Positions 28,001-40,692 of a stretch of DNA of 64,000 nucleotides are shown piece after piece. A program made the translations under genes and the position numbers. Source of the stretch: Lepturacanthus savala (taxonomy: Eukaryota > Chordata > Actinopteri > Scombriformes > Trichiuridae); the NCBI GenBank assembly GCA_030544235.1, contig CM060470.1:30768098-30832097 (forward strand), read 5' to 3'. Every line of letters starts with the position of its first letter. Positions within the stretch are counted from its first letter, which is position 1. The notes under the pieces are model-generated. The model was given only the letters and a program-made list of their open reading frames with translations, did no database searches and was not told the DNA's origin.

Positions 28001-31000
28001 ACGGCCACATTTCAACTCTCAGTGGTGTGTGTGTTTGTAGATTCTACGGCAGCGGATACTGGAGTTCCTGCTCCCTCTGACTGGGCTGTATGGTGTTCAG
28101 ATCATGGCTTCACTGGGAGCAGTGTGGAGCAGCAGGAAGAGTAAGAGGAGACACAAAAACAAAGTAAGAAATGTAATGTACCTAGAAACAAAGAAAGACC
28201 ACTCACTGAAAGACTTTTGAGCACCTGCAGCAGAAAACACACTCCTCTCTTCTTTAGGTTTTACCTGTGGCCAGTGAGTCTCGTCTAACCATCGTGGATC
28301 TGGTGAAATCCTTGAACACCTTGCACACAGATGGCATCCTACAGTTGGTGAAGGAGGTGGTGAAAAAGCCACATCAGATAAAAGGAGATCAGGTAAGCCT
28401 GGTGGAAAGCTAACAGCATATTCATCCTCAAACCTCCTCCTTCCAATCTCACCTCTATTTGGGTGTCATAACCCAATGTTCAAAATCAATAAGGAAAACA
28501 TCAAACTCCCTGCATGGAAAGGGAGAAAAGTGACCAGACTAGGGGCAACTTTTCAGTAGTGAACCTCTCATAACCTTTAACCTTCAGGAACATACAACCT
28601 ACCTCACCATTGTCAGTTCCAGCATCCACAGTACAACACAAAGCACATATTATTCACACTTATATCTGCACATACTGTCCAACTCGAAGAGACCATCCCT
28701 TCCATGCATTCTGTCTCTGCACCTTAGTTGGGCAGTTTTGGACAAAAGTCATGGGAGAGATAACTAAGATCCTCAGTGTCCCACTTCCCTTTCCATGTTA
28801 GGCAACCCCCTCACTCTCACTCCCAAAACATCAACAAACATTCATTTTAAGAGCATGATCTGTGGCCAAGAAAACCGTCAAAGACATGCATGTTAGGGTT
28901 GATGTAGGATGCTTCTGTCAGTCCTCCTGAACAATGCACTGGTAAAATAATTGGAGTTAGCCCTTAAAAATTGCATGCATGCACACTTTCACTGCTGCTC
29001 AGGGCTTTGGAAAGTTTCAGTGGAAGTTGATTTTCATTTTATTGAGGGAGTATTTTTTCTTATTTTCTACCATTTCCTCTCCAGAAATCAACCCTGGTAG
29101 ATATCCCCATGTTACAGTTCAGCTATGCCTATATCCAGAGGTAAGTAGAACATTACAATACAAGAAATCACATTTAGTAAAGTGATTCTACAGATGCTCA
29201 CACTATTGATGATATCTTTTTGCATATAGTATTTCAGCTCAGGCCCTGCAGGAAAATGTCGCTCCTCTCCTCAGTCTTTTACGGGAGTCTGTTCAGCTCA
29301 ACCTGGCCCCGCCTGGCCATTTCTTACTGCTGGGGTTAGTTTTTACACATTCATTCCTTATTGCACAAAATCAACTATATATTTGTTATATTGTATTTTA
29401 TGTTTCATTTTTTTGTAACTCATTTTTACAATACTGAAAAAATCTAACAAAAAATATTTAATTTTGTTTGAAAAATATCACTTATGGTGATAAATATGTT
29501 TACTGATAAGTAATATGCTATACTTCAATATTATACAATACTCTTGCAGAATGCAGTATTTATACAAAGAGTCTCAAGGTATACACATCCACAAAGCTCC
29601 TAAATATACTGTTCATGTCTGTTCTTAGCCAACCAACAATCATACTACACTTTCAGGTGATTGACAACGAAAGACTTTCTGGTTTATTATGCTTTTTTCC
29701 ACTGGTTTGTTCCATTTCTTTTGGGGAGAAATTCAGTGATAATTTGTATCTTGCAGAATCCTCAATGACATTGTCAATAGGCTCCCAAACCTAGACAATA
29801 AGAAGGATACCCGAGATCTGCAGGTACGATGTGTGCTGTATATCAACAATGATCGAGATAGAAAATGAGTGTCTGTGCGAAAGATGGCGACACTGCAGAA
29901 AGGTGACATTGACGATGTCCTTGTTGTGCAGGAGGTGACTCAGCGGATCCTCGACGCAGTGGGTGGGATTGCGGGGTCATCTCTGGAGCAGACCAGCTGG
30001 CTCAGCCGCAGCCTTGAGGTCAAAGTTCAGCCACAGGTGTGCACCGAGGCAGACGAGCCTGACGACGCAGAAGTGGATATTGACCATTGTGGTAACTTTA
30101 GATACCTCTGATAAATACACAATACAACACAGTACATTACAAATATAAACTAAATTTCTGTTCTCAAATTTAAAAAAAAACAATAAATTTGAAAATTTTG
30201 TCTTAATGACTCAAAACAATGAGTCTATTATCCAAATACTTTGTGGTTAATTTAATATTCGGCAACTAAGTAATTATTGACTAATCATTGCAGCTTTAAA
30301 ATAAAGAGTTAGAGACTTAGCTTGTATCCATGAAAACACAATGGACTCAGGTGCTATCTGTGAACTAGGAGAGACTTTCTTCCATAATGCCTAAGAAAGG
30401 CAGAGTTTTTGTTCAAATTCAAGTTTATTTTTATTCTATACATTGATGTAATGAAGAAAAAGACCTGAATAATCAGTGCAGATCTCTACCCAGATGTACT
30501 GAATGGGCTGTGACATGTATAAAATGGACACTTTTTAACTTGCCAGTGTTTCAGTAGGAACGATAACTCCACAATTACTTAAGAATTACATACTATGTGA
30601 ATACCATATGTAGATGGCAGGATCACCTCAAATTATTACAAAGAAATCCTGAGTGATCACTTTTCACATACGATGAACCATTTCTCTATTGAGTGTCATC
30701 TACCTGTATATGCCTGACACAGCCTTGAGGACAGACTGCTAAAAAGAAAACTGTTTATTAGAAGCTTGGTGAACAGTTACACACGGACTCACAATTCTGT
30801 TTCCTCTTGTCAGAGTCGATGGCTCAAGCCAGCACCATGGTCTCCTCCTCGGCTCCCTCGGTTTACAGTGTGCAGGCTCTTGTACTCTTGGCTGAGGTAG
30901 ATTTTATGTATTGTGTGTGTGTATGTGTGTGTGCATGCTTACTGTAGGTGCTATTAATCTCACATTTTCACCCTTGTAGGTCTTGGCACCACTTCTTGAC

Positions 31001-31503
31001 ATGGTATATCGCAGTGATGAGAAGGAGAAAGCAGTTCCTCTCATATCTCGACTCATGTATTATGTTTTCCCCTACCTGAAGAACCACAGGTACAATTGCA
31101 GGGGTCTGATTTATCTTACTGTTGGCATCTTGGGTTTCTTTGGTCTTAACAGAATGACTTTCTCTACTGTAGTGCCTACAACATGCCCAGCTTTGAGGCA
31201 GGAGCTCAGCTGTTGAGCAGTCTGTCCGGTTACGCCTATACCAAAAGGGCCTGGAGGAAAGAGGTCTTTGAACTCTTCATGGACCCGCTCTTCTTCACCA
31301 TGGATGCCACCTGTGCACCAAGGTTGGCATGTATGGAAAAATATGGGATGGAAATGTATTTCTAGGCAATCATTTACTACTATTCTATTTCTATTATTCC
31401 TGAATCTTCAGGAATAATAGAAATAATATATATAAATATATATTTATAATAGAAATAATAAGACTAACACAGAAGAAGCATAAAATCACACCATTAATAT
31501 TGC

Positions 31504-31535
<32 letters not shown>

Positions 31536-33978
31536 TAATTATTTTCATAATAATATGTAAAGTATTTACTTAAAATATATTTTTAAAATTACATTTTTAA
31601 ATTAATTTAAGAGCATTTTCTCCGTAACTGGTATGTCTACTTAGTTGAAATGGAAATTTGCATGACACTAGTGCTGCTTACATAATAATAACAATAATAA
31701 TACATTACATTATTTACATTACATTATTAGTACAAGGTACTTTTCTAGACACAAAGCCACAACCAGAGTTTACAGAAGGATGAGTGAATAAATGCTTTTG
31801 ATCGACTGACCATCTTAATGCAGAAAAGGTTCTGGTTAATCCTACTTATTTTCAGGAACTCTCATGTTTGTTTAATAATATTAAATAAAATAATATGAGC
31901 ACTGTCTAATGAACCCTGCTTCACTGCCCTATTTTCTATAGTTGGAAATCCATTATTGACCACCAGCTGACTCATGAGAAGACCATGTTTAAAGACCTCA
32001 TGAGTGAGTACAGCCTCTAGGATATTTGTGTGATGCTGTAAAAAGACATTTGTAATCTGAAGGGGAGCAATAATCTGTGAAACTAAAGGTGTATGTTCAT
32101 TTAAAGTCAAATGCAAAGTTTAGAGAATGAGAAAAAGAGAAAAGGCATTGTTTCAAAAATCACAGCGATGTTTGATTTGCTGTTACAATGCTGTATGTAT
32201 TTGTGCTGCAGGCATGCAGAGTAGCTCCCTGAAACTGTTTGCCAGTGCAGAGCAGAAACCAATGCTGCTGAAGAGACAAGCCTTTGCTATGTTCAGTGGA
32301 GAACTCGATCAGTATCATCTCTATCTGCCCCTGATCCAAGGTGTGGTACTGTTACTGGATATTTATTTGGATTTGTGTGTGAGCAAAAGTTGAATTTAGT
32401 GGGAAGAACATTTTTCAATTGATCTCATTGTTCAACAGTTATGAAACTTCATTCCCTTCCTTCCAGAGCGTCTCACAGAGGCTTTGCGTATGAATCCCAG
32501 CGCTGCTGTTTCGGCCCAGATGTTCCTGATGTTCCGTGTTCTCCTCTTGAGGATTTCATCCCAGCACATGACAAGTTTGTGGCCGATCATGGTCACAGAA
32601 CTGGTAAGATCCAACTCCCCAAGAACCTGTTTTTTCACAACATAGGGGCCATAAGCCTAATAAATAAAAGGCTCCTTGACATCCCAGTTATTGTAATATA
32701 ACCATGAGATATAATCATAATCATCAGAAATAAAATATAGGTCTGCCTTCCCACTGGGACAGTTAATGAACCCACAATGAAAAATCCTGAAATAAACCTG
32801 GCCATGGTTGAATCTGATTGCTGACCCCTGCTGCCTCGTTTTAAAGGAAAATTTTGTTTTTCAGATTCGTATATTTGCACGATTAGAGAAAGCTCTGCAG
32901 CCAGACAAAGATGTCTCAAAGTGAGTTCATTATTTTATTCATGAATCCCAATTCCACTGAAATGTCTGTTGACATGTTCACTCTAAATGCTGTTGTCTTG
33001 TGTACAACCTAGGCTGACTAAAGTGGTGCGTGGAGCCCTTGAGAGAAGTGGACCAGTGAATTTCTCTCAAGCAGAATTGGACATGTACCTGTCAGCCTGC
33101 AAGTTTCTAGACACATCCTTGGCGTTTCCTCCAGAAAGGATACCACTCTTTCAGATGTAAGATAATGAAATAGAACCCAAAAATGTTAAAACCCTTTCTA
33201 ATTTAAGTTGTGCTTTTACATTCAATGTTTTTATCTGGGTGTTATATTCCATCATACCTTGTCTGTGGCAATATTTGTTACATTTACAGGTATCGCTGGG
33301 CATTTGTCCCTGAGGTGGATGTTAGCCGCTATAGTGGCCCAGAAAGTACAATGATGGAGGGTGAACAAGAATGCAGACCCCATGTTGTCAGAATACTGGA
33401 AGGAATACAACAACGATATTCAGTAAGATCAGATGAAACAGTACATTAAACCTTTTGGATCCTTTTTTTACAGTCTACACTCTGAAAAGGTTGACCTTTC
33501 TAAATCACTGTGTAGGGTATGCGATTGGGACAAAGGGTCTTAATAATAATAATAAAATAATAATAAAAAACTTAATTGATGTATATACATCAGCTTTCAA
33601 ATTAATTTAGTTGATTTTGTTTTCATATATGAACATAGCAAGACCAATGAAAGTTGTGATATTCATTCACGTTTGACCACATCTATGATGTTTGAACTAT
33701 GTCTTTTCATATTATTTCAGACAATGAATGGCCTGAGTGAGGAGTCATCCACAGAGTGCTTACAGTTCCCCCTCCTCACCCAAAGCTCCCTGTCCTCCAT
33801 CACTCAGCTGTTGCCTTTCCTACGCACCCTGTGCTGTTCCTTCCAGAGCCCTCTGCCCTACAGCCACCCTATGCCCCACTTCCCGGTAGCAGACTACCCA
33901 GCAGCCAGTTCAGACGGAGTCCTGAAGAGGCTGGAGCACATCACTGAGGAGGAGTTCCTGGATTCCATGGAGAGTTAA
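14617..33978 (+). CDS. dop1b: Dopey family protein Dop1b, complete, 37 coding exons
   Basis: Exons: 14617-14754, 15317-15498, 15599-15769, 16557-16746, 16896-16994, 17424-17547, 17673-17782, 18902-19013, 19758-19878, 19991-20110, 20373-20481, 21458-21694, 21789-22090, 22169-22563, 22652-22923, 23451-23603, 23769-23869, 24589-24779, 25480-27070, 27553-27652, 27739-27930, 28041-28163, 28258-28392, 29085-29140, 29230-29334, 29757-29823, 29932-30091, 30814-30896, 30980-31089, 31173-31322, 31942-32003, 32212-32340, 32467-32603, 32865-32920, 33013-33156, 33290-33422, 33721-33978. These sum to 6918 bases: 2305 residues plus stop, against about 2298 in human DOP1B. All introns are GT-AG. The N terminus (MDPEELELQNDYRYRSYTAV) and the segment LLRRDMSLNRRLYAWL mark the conserved Dopey N-terminal region; HLLLECTTFPIYLT and the C-terminal third (SSLEQTSWLSRSLEVK, AFAMFSGELDQYHLYLPLIQ) also match. 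DOP1 proteins act with MON2 in Golgi-endosome traffic and bind kinesin-1. An acidic run lies near residues 1109-1130. Confidence 0.97.
16006..16085. repeat. (TA)n microsatellite in dop1b intron
   Basis: About 40 TA units in the intron between the exons ending at 15769 and starting at 16557. Confidence 0.95.
17812..17965 (+). repeat. Partial copy of the GGGTCAGTGA repeat family
   Basis: Internal part of the repeat at 21050-21422, same orientation: both hold TCATCAGG, then a similar stretch around TGTTTTCTTGT and CATTTGTATCATTT, and end near GACAnnAAAT. The termini are missing here. Confidence 0.55.
19040..19690 (+). pseudogene. LINE 3' end (L2/CR1-like reverse transcriptase C-terminus)
   Basis: Located in the dop1b intron after the exon ending 19013. 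The translation at about 19203-19470 is a near-continuous match to the C-terminal tail typical of fish L2/Rex-type LINE reverse transcriptases: PILASLHWL, FKLLLFTYKSLNELAPTYL, then SLRSANQGLL and LWNSM. It is 5'-truncated as LINE copies usually are. The clade assignment is from memory of the motif. Confidence 0.65.
21050..21422. repeat. MITE-like repeat with terminal inverted repeats
   Basis: Starts TATGGGTCAGTGA and ends TCACTGACCCATA, a 13-base perfect inverted repeat enclosing about 345 AT-rich bases, in a dop1b intron. A short internally deleted relative is at about 20718-20780, a partial copy at 17812-17965, and a right end at about 53172-53262. The size, AT-richness and lack of coding suggest a non-autonomous DNA transposon. 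The target duplication is unclear. Confidence 0.6.
23965..24060. repeat. Fragment of a dispersed repeat (possible hAT-type end)
   Basis: The sequence around GCGCTGAACGATTAATTGC and ATATTGCGATATG resembles the end of a very common fish non-autonomous DNA element that begins GGGCTGCACGATTAATCG. The call is based on memory of the motif only. It lies in a dop1b intron. Confidence 0.35.
24835..25380. repeat. Inverted-repeat (MITE-like) element in dop1b intron
   Basis: The left part (about 24845-24898) and right part (about 25318-25380) are imperfect reverse complements. Both carry CATGGCCATGAGAT or CGTGGCCATGAGAT and a GGCCACAAGATA-type block beside AAAATAAATAA. About 540 bases in all, non-coding, just upstream of the largest dop1b exon. 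Confidence 0.5.
31502..31533. repeat. (AAT)n microsatellite
   Basis: About 10 AAT units in a dop1b intron, in a long AT-rich region (31370-31860) with no exon. Confidence 0.9.
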
Positions 33979-34965
33979 AAATTTAAGCATGAATATTTCA
34001 TGAACGAAGGCTTTTAAACCCCTAGGAAAATGACCTGCAGCCACATGAGTAGAAAACCTAAAACAGGCACAACCAGTGATAATGTTGTCAATTAGAAAAT
34101 AAGGAAATGTTTTGGAATTCTGTTTTGTGATGTTTTAACTTGTCTGATCTCTATATGAATACATGCACCTCTAAGGTGCTCTCACACAGAATCTGTATTG
34201 GAATAACCAAGGGACAGTGGTGTAATTATTTTCAATGGGCTCTGAAAAAAATATGGTCCAAATCACTGCAGAATCACTACTTATCTGAAGGATGAGTAGC
34301 ATCTGTGTTGAACAGTATTTAGTTTAGTATGTGTCATAGTGTTGGCTCTCTTTGCTTTAAGTGATTTTAGCCTTTCCACTTGTAATGGTTATTATGAAAA
34401 CCAACTTCAATTAGTTGTTGATATTACGAGGCATTCACCTTGTAATTACAATAGTTCTAATAAAGATGTTTTGTTTGACACAAAACAGATTCACTGTGAA
34501 TAACCTTATTAATTATTGTTAATGGATTCTTTTAACTTTTTCATAACTTGGTTAACCACACTCTACTCCGAACAATGTTTATGTCTGTCTGACTGAGAAT
34601 GTAAAGACCATATGTCTGCAGGACATTGTTATCGTGGTATTTTCCCTTTGATTGTTATTTGGATGTCATTATTGGACCTCACAGGCCCTTGGTAAAGAAT
34701 TATGTTTAGACTTTTATTGGTAAGTTACTGAATGTGAACCCTTTGACATATTATTGGGTATAACTCGCTAAAAAAACATTCTTGCCATTTTTGGTGTTCA
34801 AGGGAAATCAGCCTTTCTTTGTAGTTGTTTATGGATAGTTTGTATAACTGCCTGTTTTCTTTTTTCCTCAGTGCTAAATGTTTAAGTAATTATTGTTTAA
34901 ATTATTCGGGATGTTGAAAGGATCATGTCAAGTTTTGAATTAACAGAAAGAAAACTCAATAAATT
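33979..34965 (+). terminator. dop1b: dop1b 3' UTR with two poly(A) signals
   Basis: AATAAA occurs at 34459-34464 and again at 34958-34963. The second is followed by a T/G-rich stretch (TGTGTTTATTGTGTTTTC), as expected downstream of a cleavage site. Two alternative 3' ends, about 0.5 and 1.0 kb after the stop, are plausible. Confidence 0.6.
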
Positions 34966-34979
34966 GAATAAGCTTAAAT

Positions 34980-35780
34980 ATTGTGTTTATTGTGTTTTCA
35001 ATGTATAAATGTATAACTTGTAGTCCTTGAGTCCCTGACTTGAAGTCCAATATTTTACAGTTTTGAAATTCTAATATCCTTAACCAGATATACATATATT
35101 TGTGTGTGTGTCTGTCTGTCTACATGGGCGCCGAGCTTCGAGGCGATGGAAAAAAAAGCCATTTACCAAAGACCACTGAGATATAAATATATATATAATT
35201 ACCTTTCGTTCCATAGTGCAATCATACTCGGCTAGTGACCAGCTAGCTGGAACCAGAAGTTCCAGTAAACATCTCCATAAATGACTTTTTTGGACTTGTC
35301 TGTAAATAACATGTTTATGATGTACAGCAAATATGAGCTTCCCCTGTTTGAAAGATCACAAATCGCCACACACACACACACACACCTCCCAACTCTCAGG
35401 CTCTATTTAAGAGTCAGTTATAGAGGCCTTCTATTATATTTTTATGAGGCTACAATCTCTTTACTGATCTTTACTGACAAGTAGAAACATTAGTTTTGTT
35501 GGAAGAAGAGCACAAAGGAACAAGTAGAACAAGTTCAACATTCAAAATTACAACAAAAATAATCTCCCATAACATCTTAAATAACAAAAAAGTATATTTT
35601 AAATATATATCACATTATAGGTTTATAGATTGTGTACTTTGTATACATCTTCGTGCTGTACGTGTTGAGTTATGTATGTATTAAGTATGTCTTTCTTTTA
35701 TTTTTTTTTCCCTCTCACTATTTGGAAAAGGAGAATAAAAAAATATACTGTGCAAAATTGGAGGGACAAAAAAAAGGAAG
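34980..35780. other. Spacer between dop1b and morc3
   Basis: Short CA run at about 35369-35386. No gene seen. The two genes are in the same direction, less than 1 kb apart. Confidence 0.6.
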
Positions 35781-35788
35781 TCGACCTC

Positions 35789-35830
35789 TGACGTCACTTC
35801 CTCCTACCGTGTTTATAGGAAGATGGCTGC
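35789..35830 (+). promoter_or_regulatory. morc3: morc3 core promoter: CRE, ETS-like and YY1-like motifs
   Basis: The palindromic CRE TGACGTCA at 35789-35796 runs into an ETS-like CACTTCCTCC. An AAGATGGCTGC at 35820-35830 overlaps the start codon and resembles the YY1 site often found at vertebrate start codons. Together they suggest a TATA-less housekeeping promoter with a short leader. The start site itself is not resolved. Confidence 0.55.
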
Positions 35831-38800
35831 GCGAACAGACCGCGGTGTACCGCTCAGTACGGTGAGAACCACTCACTCATTGGTTTCAGGGGGATTTTGA
35901 ACTGTTGCTCTGTCACAGTTTGTGTCTCACTCACTGCCTGCAGCATTAAAGACAGACGCTCTCTTCCAGTCTCTACAGGTTTATGCTATACGCTGTAGCG
36001 TTACTTAGAGTGTGCGGAGTACCGTTAGACTACCGGGGGGCTCGGTTCCGTGGGCGGTAACGTAACTTCCAAAACATCATCCCAGCGACCGGAGTTGGTC
36101 TCTGAGCCGATAGACGCTGCTCTACTGCTGTTGTTTTGGGGAAGAGTCATATGTCGGGAATCAGTTTCGTTTCTGAGGAAAGCTACAAAGGGGTTTACAG
36201 ACATGGACTGATAAAAGGCTGGCACCCGGAAATGATATATAGAACCTTCTAGAATCATAATCCTGTGCAATACTTGTACTATTTTTCCTCTTTAAAGGTT
36301 TTCTGTGATGTGGGTCAAACCAAACTGAGACTGAGATAAACTTTAAATTCAGTTGTTTGTGCCCTGTCTCTTACTTACTCTTACTAATTTTTATAGAGGG
36401 GATCAATAGCTGCTTCTAATTAAATACAATAGTTCATTTTATAAACTAACCATTGACATTTCCCATGAACAGCTATGACACAGAATTCACAGAAGTTGAA
36501 TGTCTGTTGCGTAAGTGTGTGTAATAACAGTCAATTTTAATATTATAATATAATATATAATTTTAAAATTTTACGTAATTATTTCTTTATTGGACTGGTT
36601 ATATATTTGTCATCCTTCTATGATGGATTGTATTATATTGCCATAGGAGCTGTCTTGAATACATTTTCTGAAATAAACACTATTTTGTAGACATTTGCTG
36701 AGTCTCTGTCACTATTTTTGAGTGTTGTGGTGTACTGTACACTGCTACATTTGGTTGCCAGTCTCTAGCAAAGCCACCATAGGTGACAAGGAACCGCCAT
36801 CTTTGCACTTGAGCAGTTCTTTGGGCAGTCTTTGACATGTCCACAAGAGACTGTCAATCTAAATCCTGTGCATGAATTAATTTCTAGCTTCACATTGACA
36901 GTAATGTACATGTTTGTCAATGATGGCTGCAAGTGCAGGACAAATAAATTCTCTGTTGGTGATTGTGGCTTTAATAGGGCTGAGCTGTTGTATGGGAAAT
37001 TGTATGCTCGCATTTTGCCCAGATCAGAATCCTCAAAGTAATAATGTGCAGTTGTGTACACAGCGATGGTAAAGTTTCCTGCCTTGTTGAGAAATTATGG
37101 CATCAGTGGGGTGCCATCACACTCTTTATGTCAAGACTCATGCAGCCTTTAAACAGGGCTTCTTGCCAGTGAAAAATGGATACCTCAGTTCTTATGGTGC
37201 CCTTTTCCTACAGTGTAACCAGCCTTACTCAGCTGAGCAGGAACACAGATACAACTGACATTATCATGCAACTGTGCTATGGTGCAACACACTTGAGGGA
37301 TCTACAACCTTGAATGCAAATATGCCTATCCTATGGATATTAAATGGTAGAGATACCATGAGTTATCCATTTTGATCTCCTCAACCAGGTGCAAAACCTG
37401 CGTCACCAGAGCTGTGTACACAACCACAGCTGATTTGAGGAGTCTGATGTGAGATCATACAAGTTCCTGAGTTTCTTTAATTAACAAAAGAGGCCATTTT
37501 TATGCTATTTTGAGATCATGAGTTAATAATTTCATTTATCTCATTATGTGAATAAAACAAAAGGATGTTTTCTCAAAAACAACGTTCCGGTGAATGTGAT
37601 TTCACATTCATTCAATGAGTCAATCACTCTGTCAATAACAAATTTAATACATTTGAAATTCACATATCGGGGTAAACCCATGACAAAATGAAGGTTTTTA
37701 TTTAAAGAGGCAGATTCTGTGACTGTTTTATACCATCAGTCAAACAGGCAGTGAAAGGTAAAACTGCGGTGCTCAATCACCAATAGTCATCCACAACATC
37801 TTGGCCCAGCACACAACGAATAACACAATAAGAAGCACTTGATGAAGAACACACTCAACTATTAAAGATTCATGTATGAAATCTTTGACACTTTGAAAAA
37901 CATTAACACATTTTAACTCTTAATTTGCTCCACTTGCAGCTTTGTCCCAAGTTCCTTCACACCAACTCTACCAGCCACACCTGGCCCTTCAGCGCCATCG
38001 CTGAGCTGATAGGTAAGTCTTCAACATATTTTCTATTCTACCTGTCAAGTATCTGTATCCCAGGAATCCACAGCAACAAACCTCAGAAAAGCAAAGTAGC
38101 CTCAAATACCAACATATATGGTGGCCTTTGATAAAATGGTGTTGGAAATACAAATCAGGTCGCTGCTTAATAAATATTTAAAACTTGATAGGGTGCATTT
38201 TCTTATGTATTTATGGAGAAATTCAGCTGTATTAAACTAAATTGCCTTATACAGCAGTTGTAATTTAAATGTGCAATGCGTAAGATTTCGCTATAAGTGT
38301 AAAACATCCACAAATTAACTCTACCTATCAGTATTTCTTCTCACTATCATGAGGGGAAGAGATTCATGTACTGGTAAAAAATAATTCTGTTAGTTTTGCT
38401 TCAGGACTGTCAATATGTTGCTTTTATTTATTCTTATGTTTTCATTCAAAGAAAAAACATTTAGATTCTAATATATGGTAAGTGTATCCAAATAACGCCT
38501 CTTTTGAGATGTATTTGAGACTATTGCCATAGATGTACCTTCATATGAGATTTTTAACAAGTCTGTATGCTTAGTTCCATCTCCAATTATGGGGAAGAGG
38601 CTCCTTACCTCACCCCTACTTTTACATGTACCGATCATCAAAAAAGAACAGTGCTAATGAGAAAGCCTGTATTGCATAGGGGTTTACTTGCATCAATTTC
38701 TTTTTATTAAATCAACCTCTGTGAACAAACATTCACCTATTATTTGTATGGTTTTCAATTAAATGCAACAATGAGAGCGGTACATGAAATGACATGAGAA

Positions 38801-40503
38801 AAACTGCAATCCCACAAATACAAGGTTTCCAGGTATTTTTAAATTGCTCTTAAAAGTGTTTCTTTTGACAGACAATGCCTACGATCCAGACGTCAATGCC
38901 AAAGAGTTTTGGATTGACAGGATTATGGTCAAACAGGAGGAGTGCCTCAGCCTCATGGATAATGGAAATGGCCTGGACCATGATACAATGCATAAAATGC
39001 TCAGGTACAGACTCTGTTCTTTCTTTATCAGCGGCATACACTGCCAGAAATCATCTTTATACAACCTATGAATGGGGTTTACAAAGGAGTTCAAATGTCA
39101 AGATGAATGTCATGTGTATGAGTGCATGTGCATACTCACTAAGGATGTTTTCATCCCCCCCAAGCTTTGGCTACAGTGACAAGACTGCTGTAAATGGTGT
39201 AAAGCCGATTGGTATCTATGGCAACGGTTTCAAGTCCGGATCCATGCGTCTTGGCAAAGACGCCATTGTCTTTTCCAAATCAACCAGTGCCTCATGTGTC
39301 GGGATGCTCTCTCAGACCTACCTGGAAAAGATTGGTGCTGAGCAAATAATTGTACCCATTGTCCTCTTCGATCAGATAGGATCATCAAATATCCTTTGTC
39401 TACTGCAGTAATACACAACTCATGTTGTAGAAACATGTTAAGTACACCTAAACAGTTTGGATGTCACCTTTTTGAAATTTGGAACTTGACAAGACCCGGG
39501 TTTTATACTATTTTGTCTCTTAATGTGAAAATATATAGTTGTGTAGTTGTTCATTTTGTGAAAGATATTTCCATTTGTCCTAATTTAACATTGCGAATAG
39601 CCCTTGACTTCAGTTTTAGTCCGTGTCAGAGAGGAGCACAAAGTTAGTCTGCAGGACATCCTGAGCTATTCTCCTTTCAAGACGGAGGCAGAGCTGCTCG
39701 CTGAGATTGATGCCATCCATTCCATCGCAGCAACTGGCACAAGGATCATCATCTGGAATCTCCGCAGGTCTGTATGTAGTCAAGGGTACTCAAATATTTA
39801 CAATGAAGCAAGTCTAACAGTTTAGCCAGATAACTTTGAGTGTCCCAGCGTCTCCTTTCTCATGAAGTGGGCTGTCTTTTCAGTGGTGAGCATCGTTGCA
39901 GTATCTCTGGCTAGATTGTTAAATTGTTAAAGGTCCAGCGTGCATGACTTAGCAGGATTTAGCGGAACAGACTTATATTGACGAATGTAGCATTCATCAA
40001 TGTGTTGTCCTGCAGTTCTGCATACTGCCTTCAACACTTGCAGTAGGAGAAAAGATATTAACATTGCCATACCTAGACCTTTATCAAGTTAAATTACATA
40101 AGAAGTGAGCATCTCAAATAGGTTGGTGGACTAATCAGACCACACTACAGCTTGACATCACTCATTGAGTCATCATTCTTCATGGCACTGGGCTAGCAAT
40201 ATAAATATGAATCCAAAAATCTAGACTTAATGCATATCTTTAAATACACATTCATAATATGCACAGTAATAACTAGAAAATTCCCTTTAGGGAAATTTTG
40301 AAAGGGATTCAGAGGTGGAGTATGTACATTATAATGAGCTTCTAAAGAGATTTCAAACAAGTAATACTAGTACATTTATGGAGTGCACCTACAACAAACT
40401 TTCTTTTTAAATATTTATTCAGCAAAGTATGCCCCCCCCCCCCCCCAACGGCTTTAGTATACATATTTGACATTTCAAAATTCCAGACTTCTAATATAAG
40501 AAA

Positions 40504-40574
<71 letters not shown>

Positions 40575-40636
40575 ATATATATATATAAAATGTATATATA
40601 TATATATAAAATGTATATATATATATATATATATAT

Positions 40637-40692
<56 letters not shown>

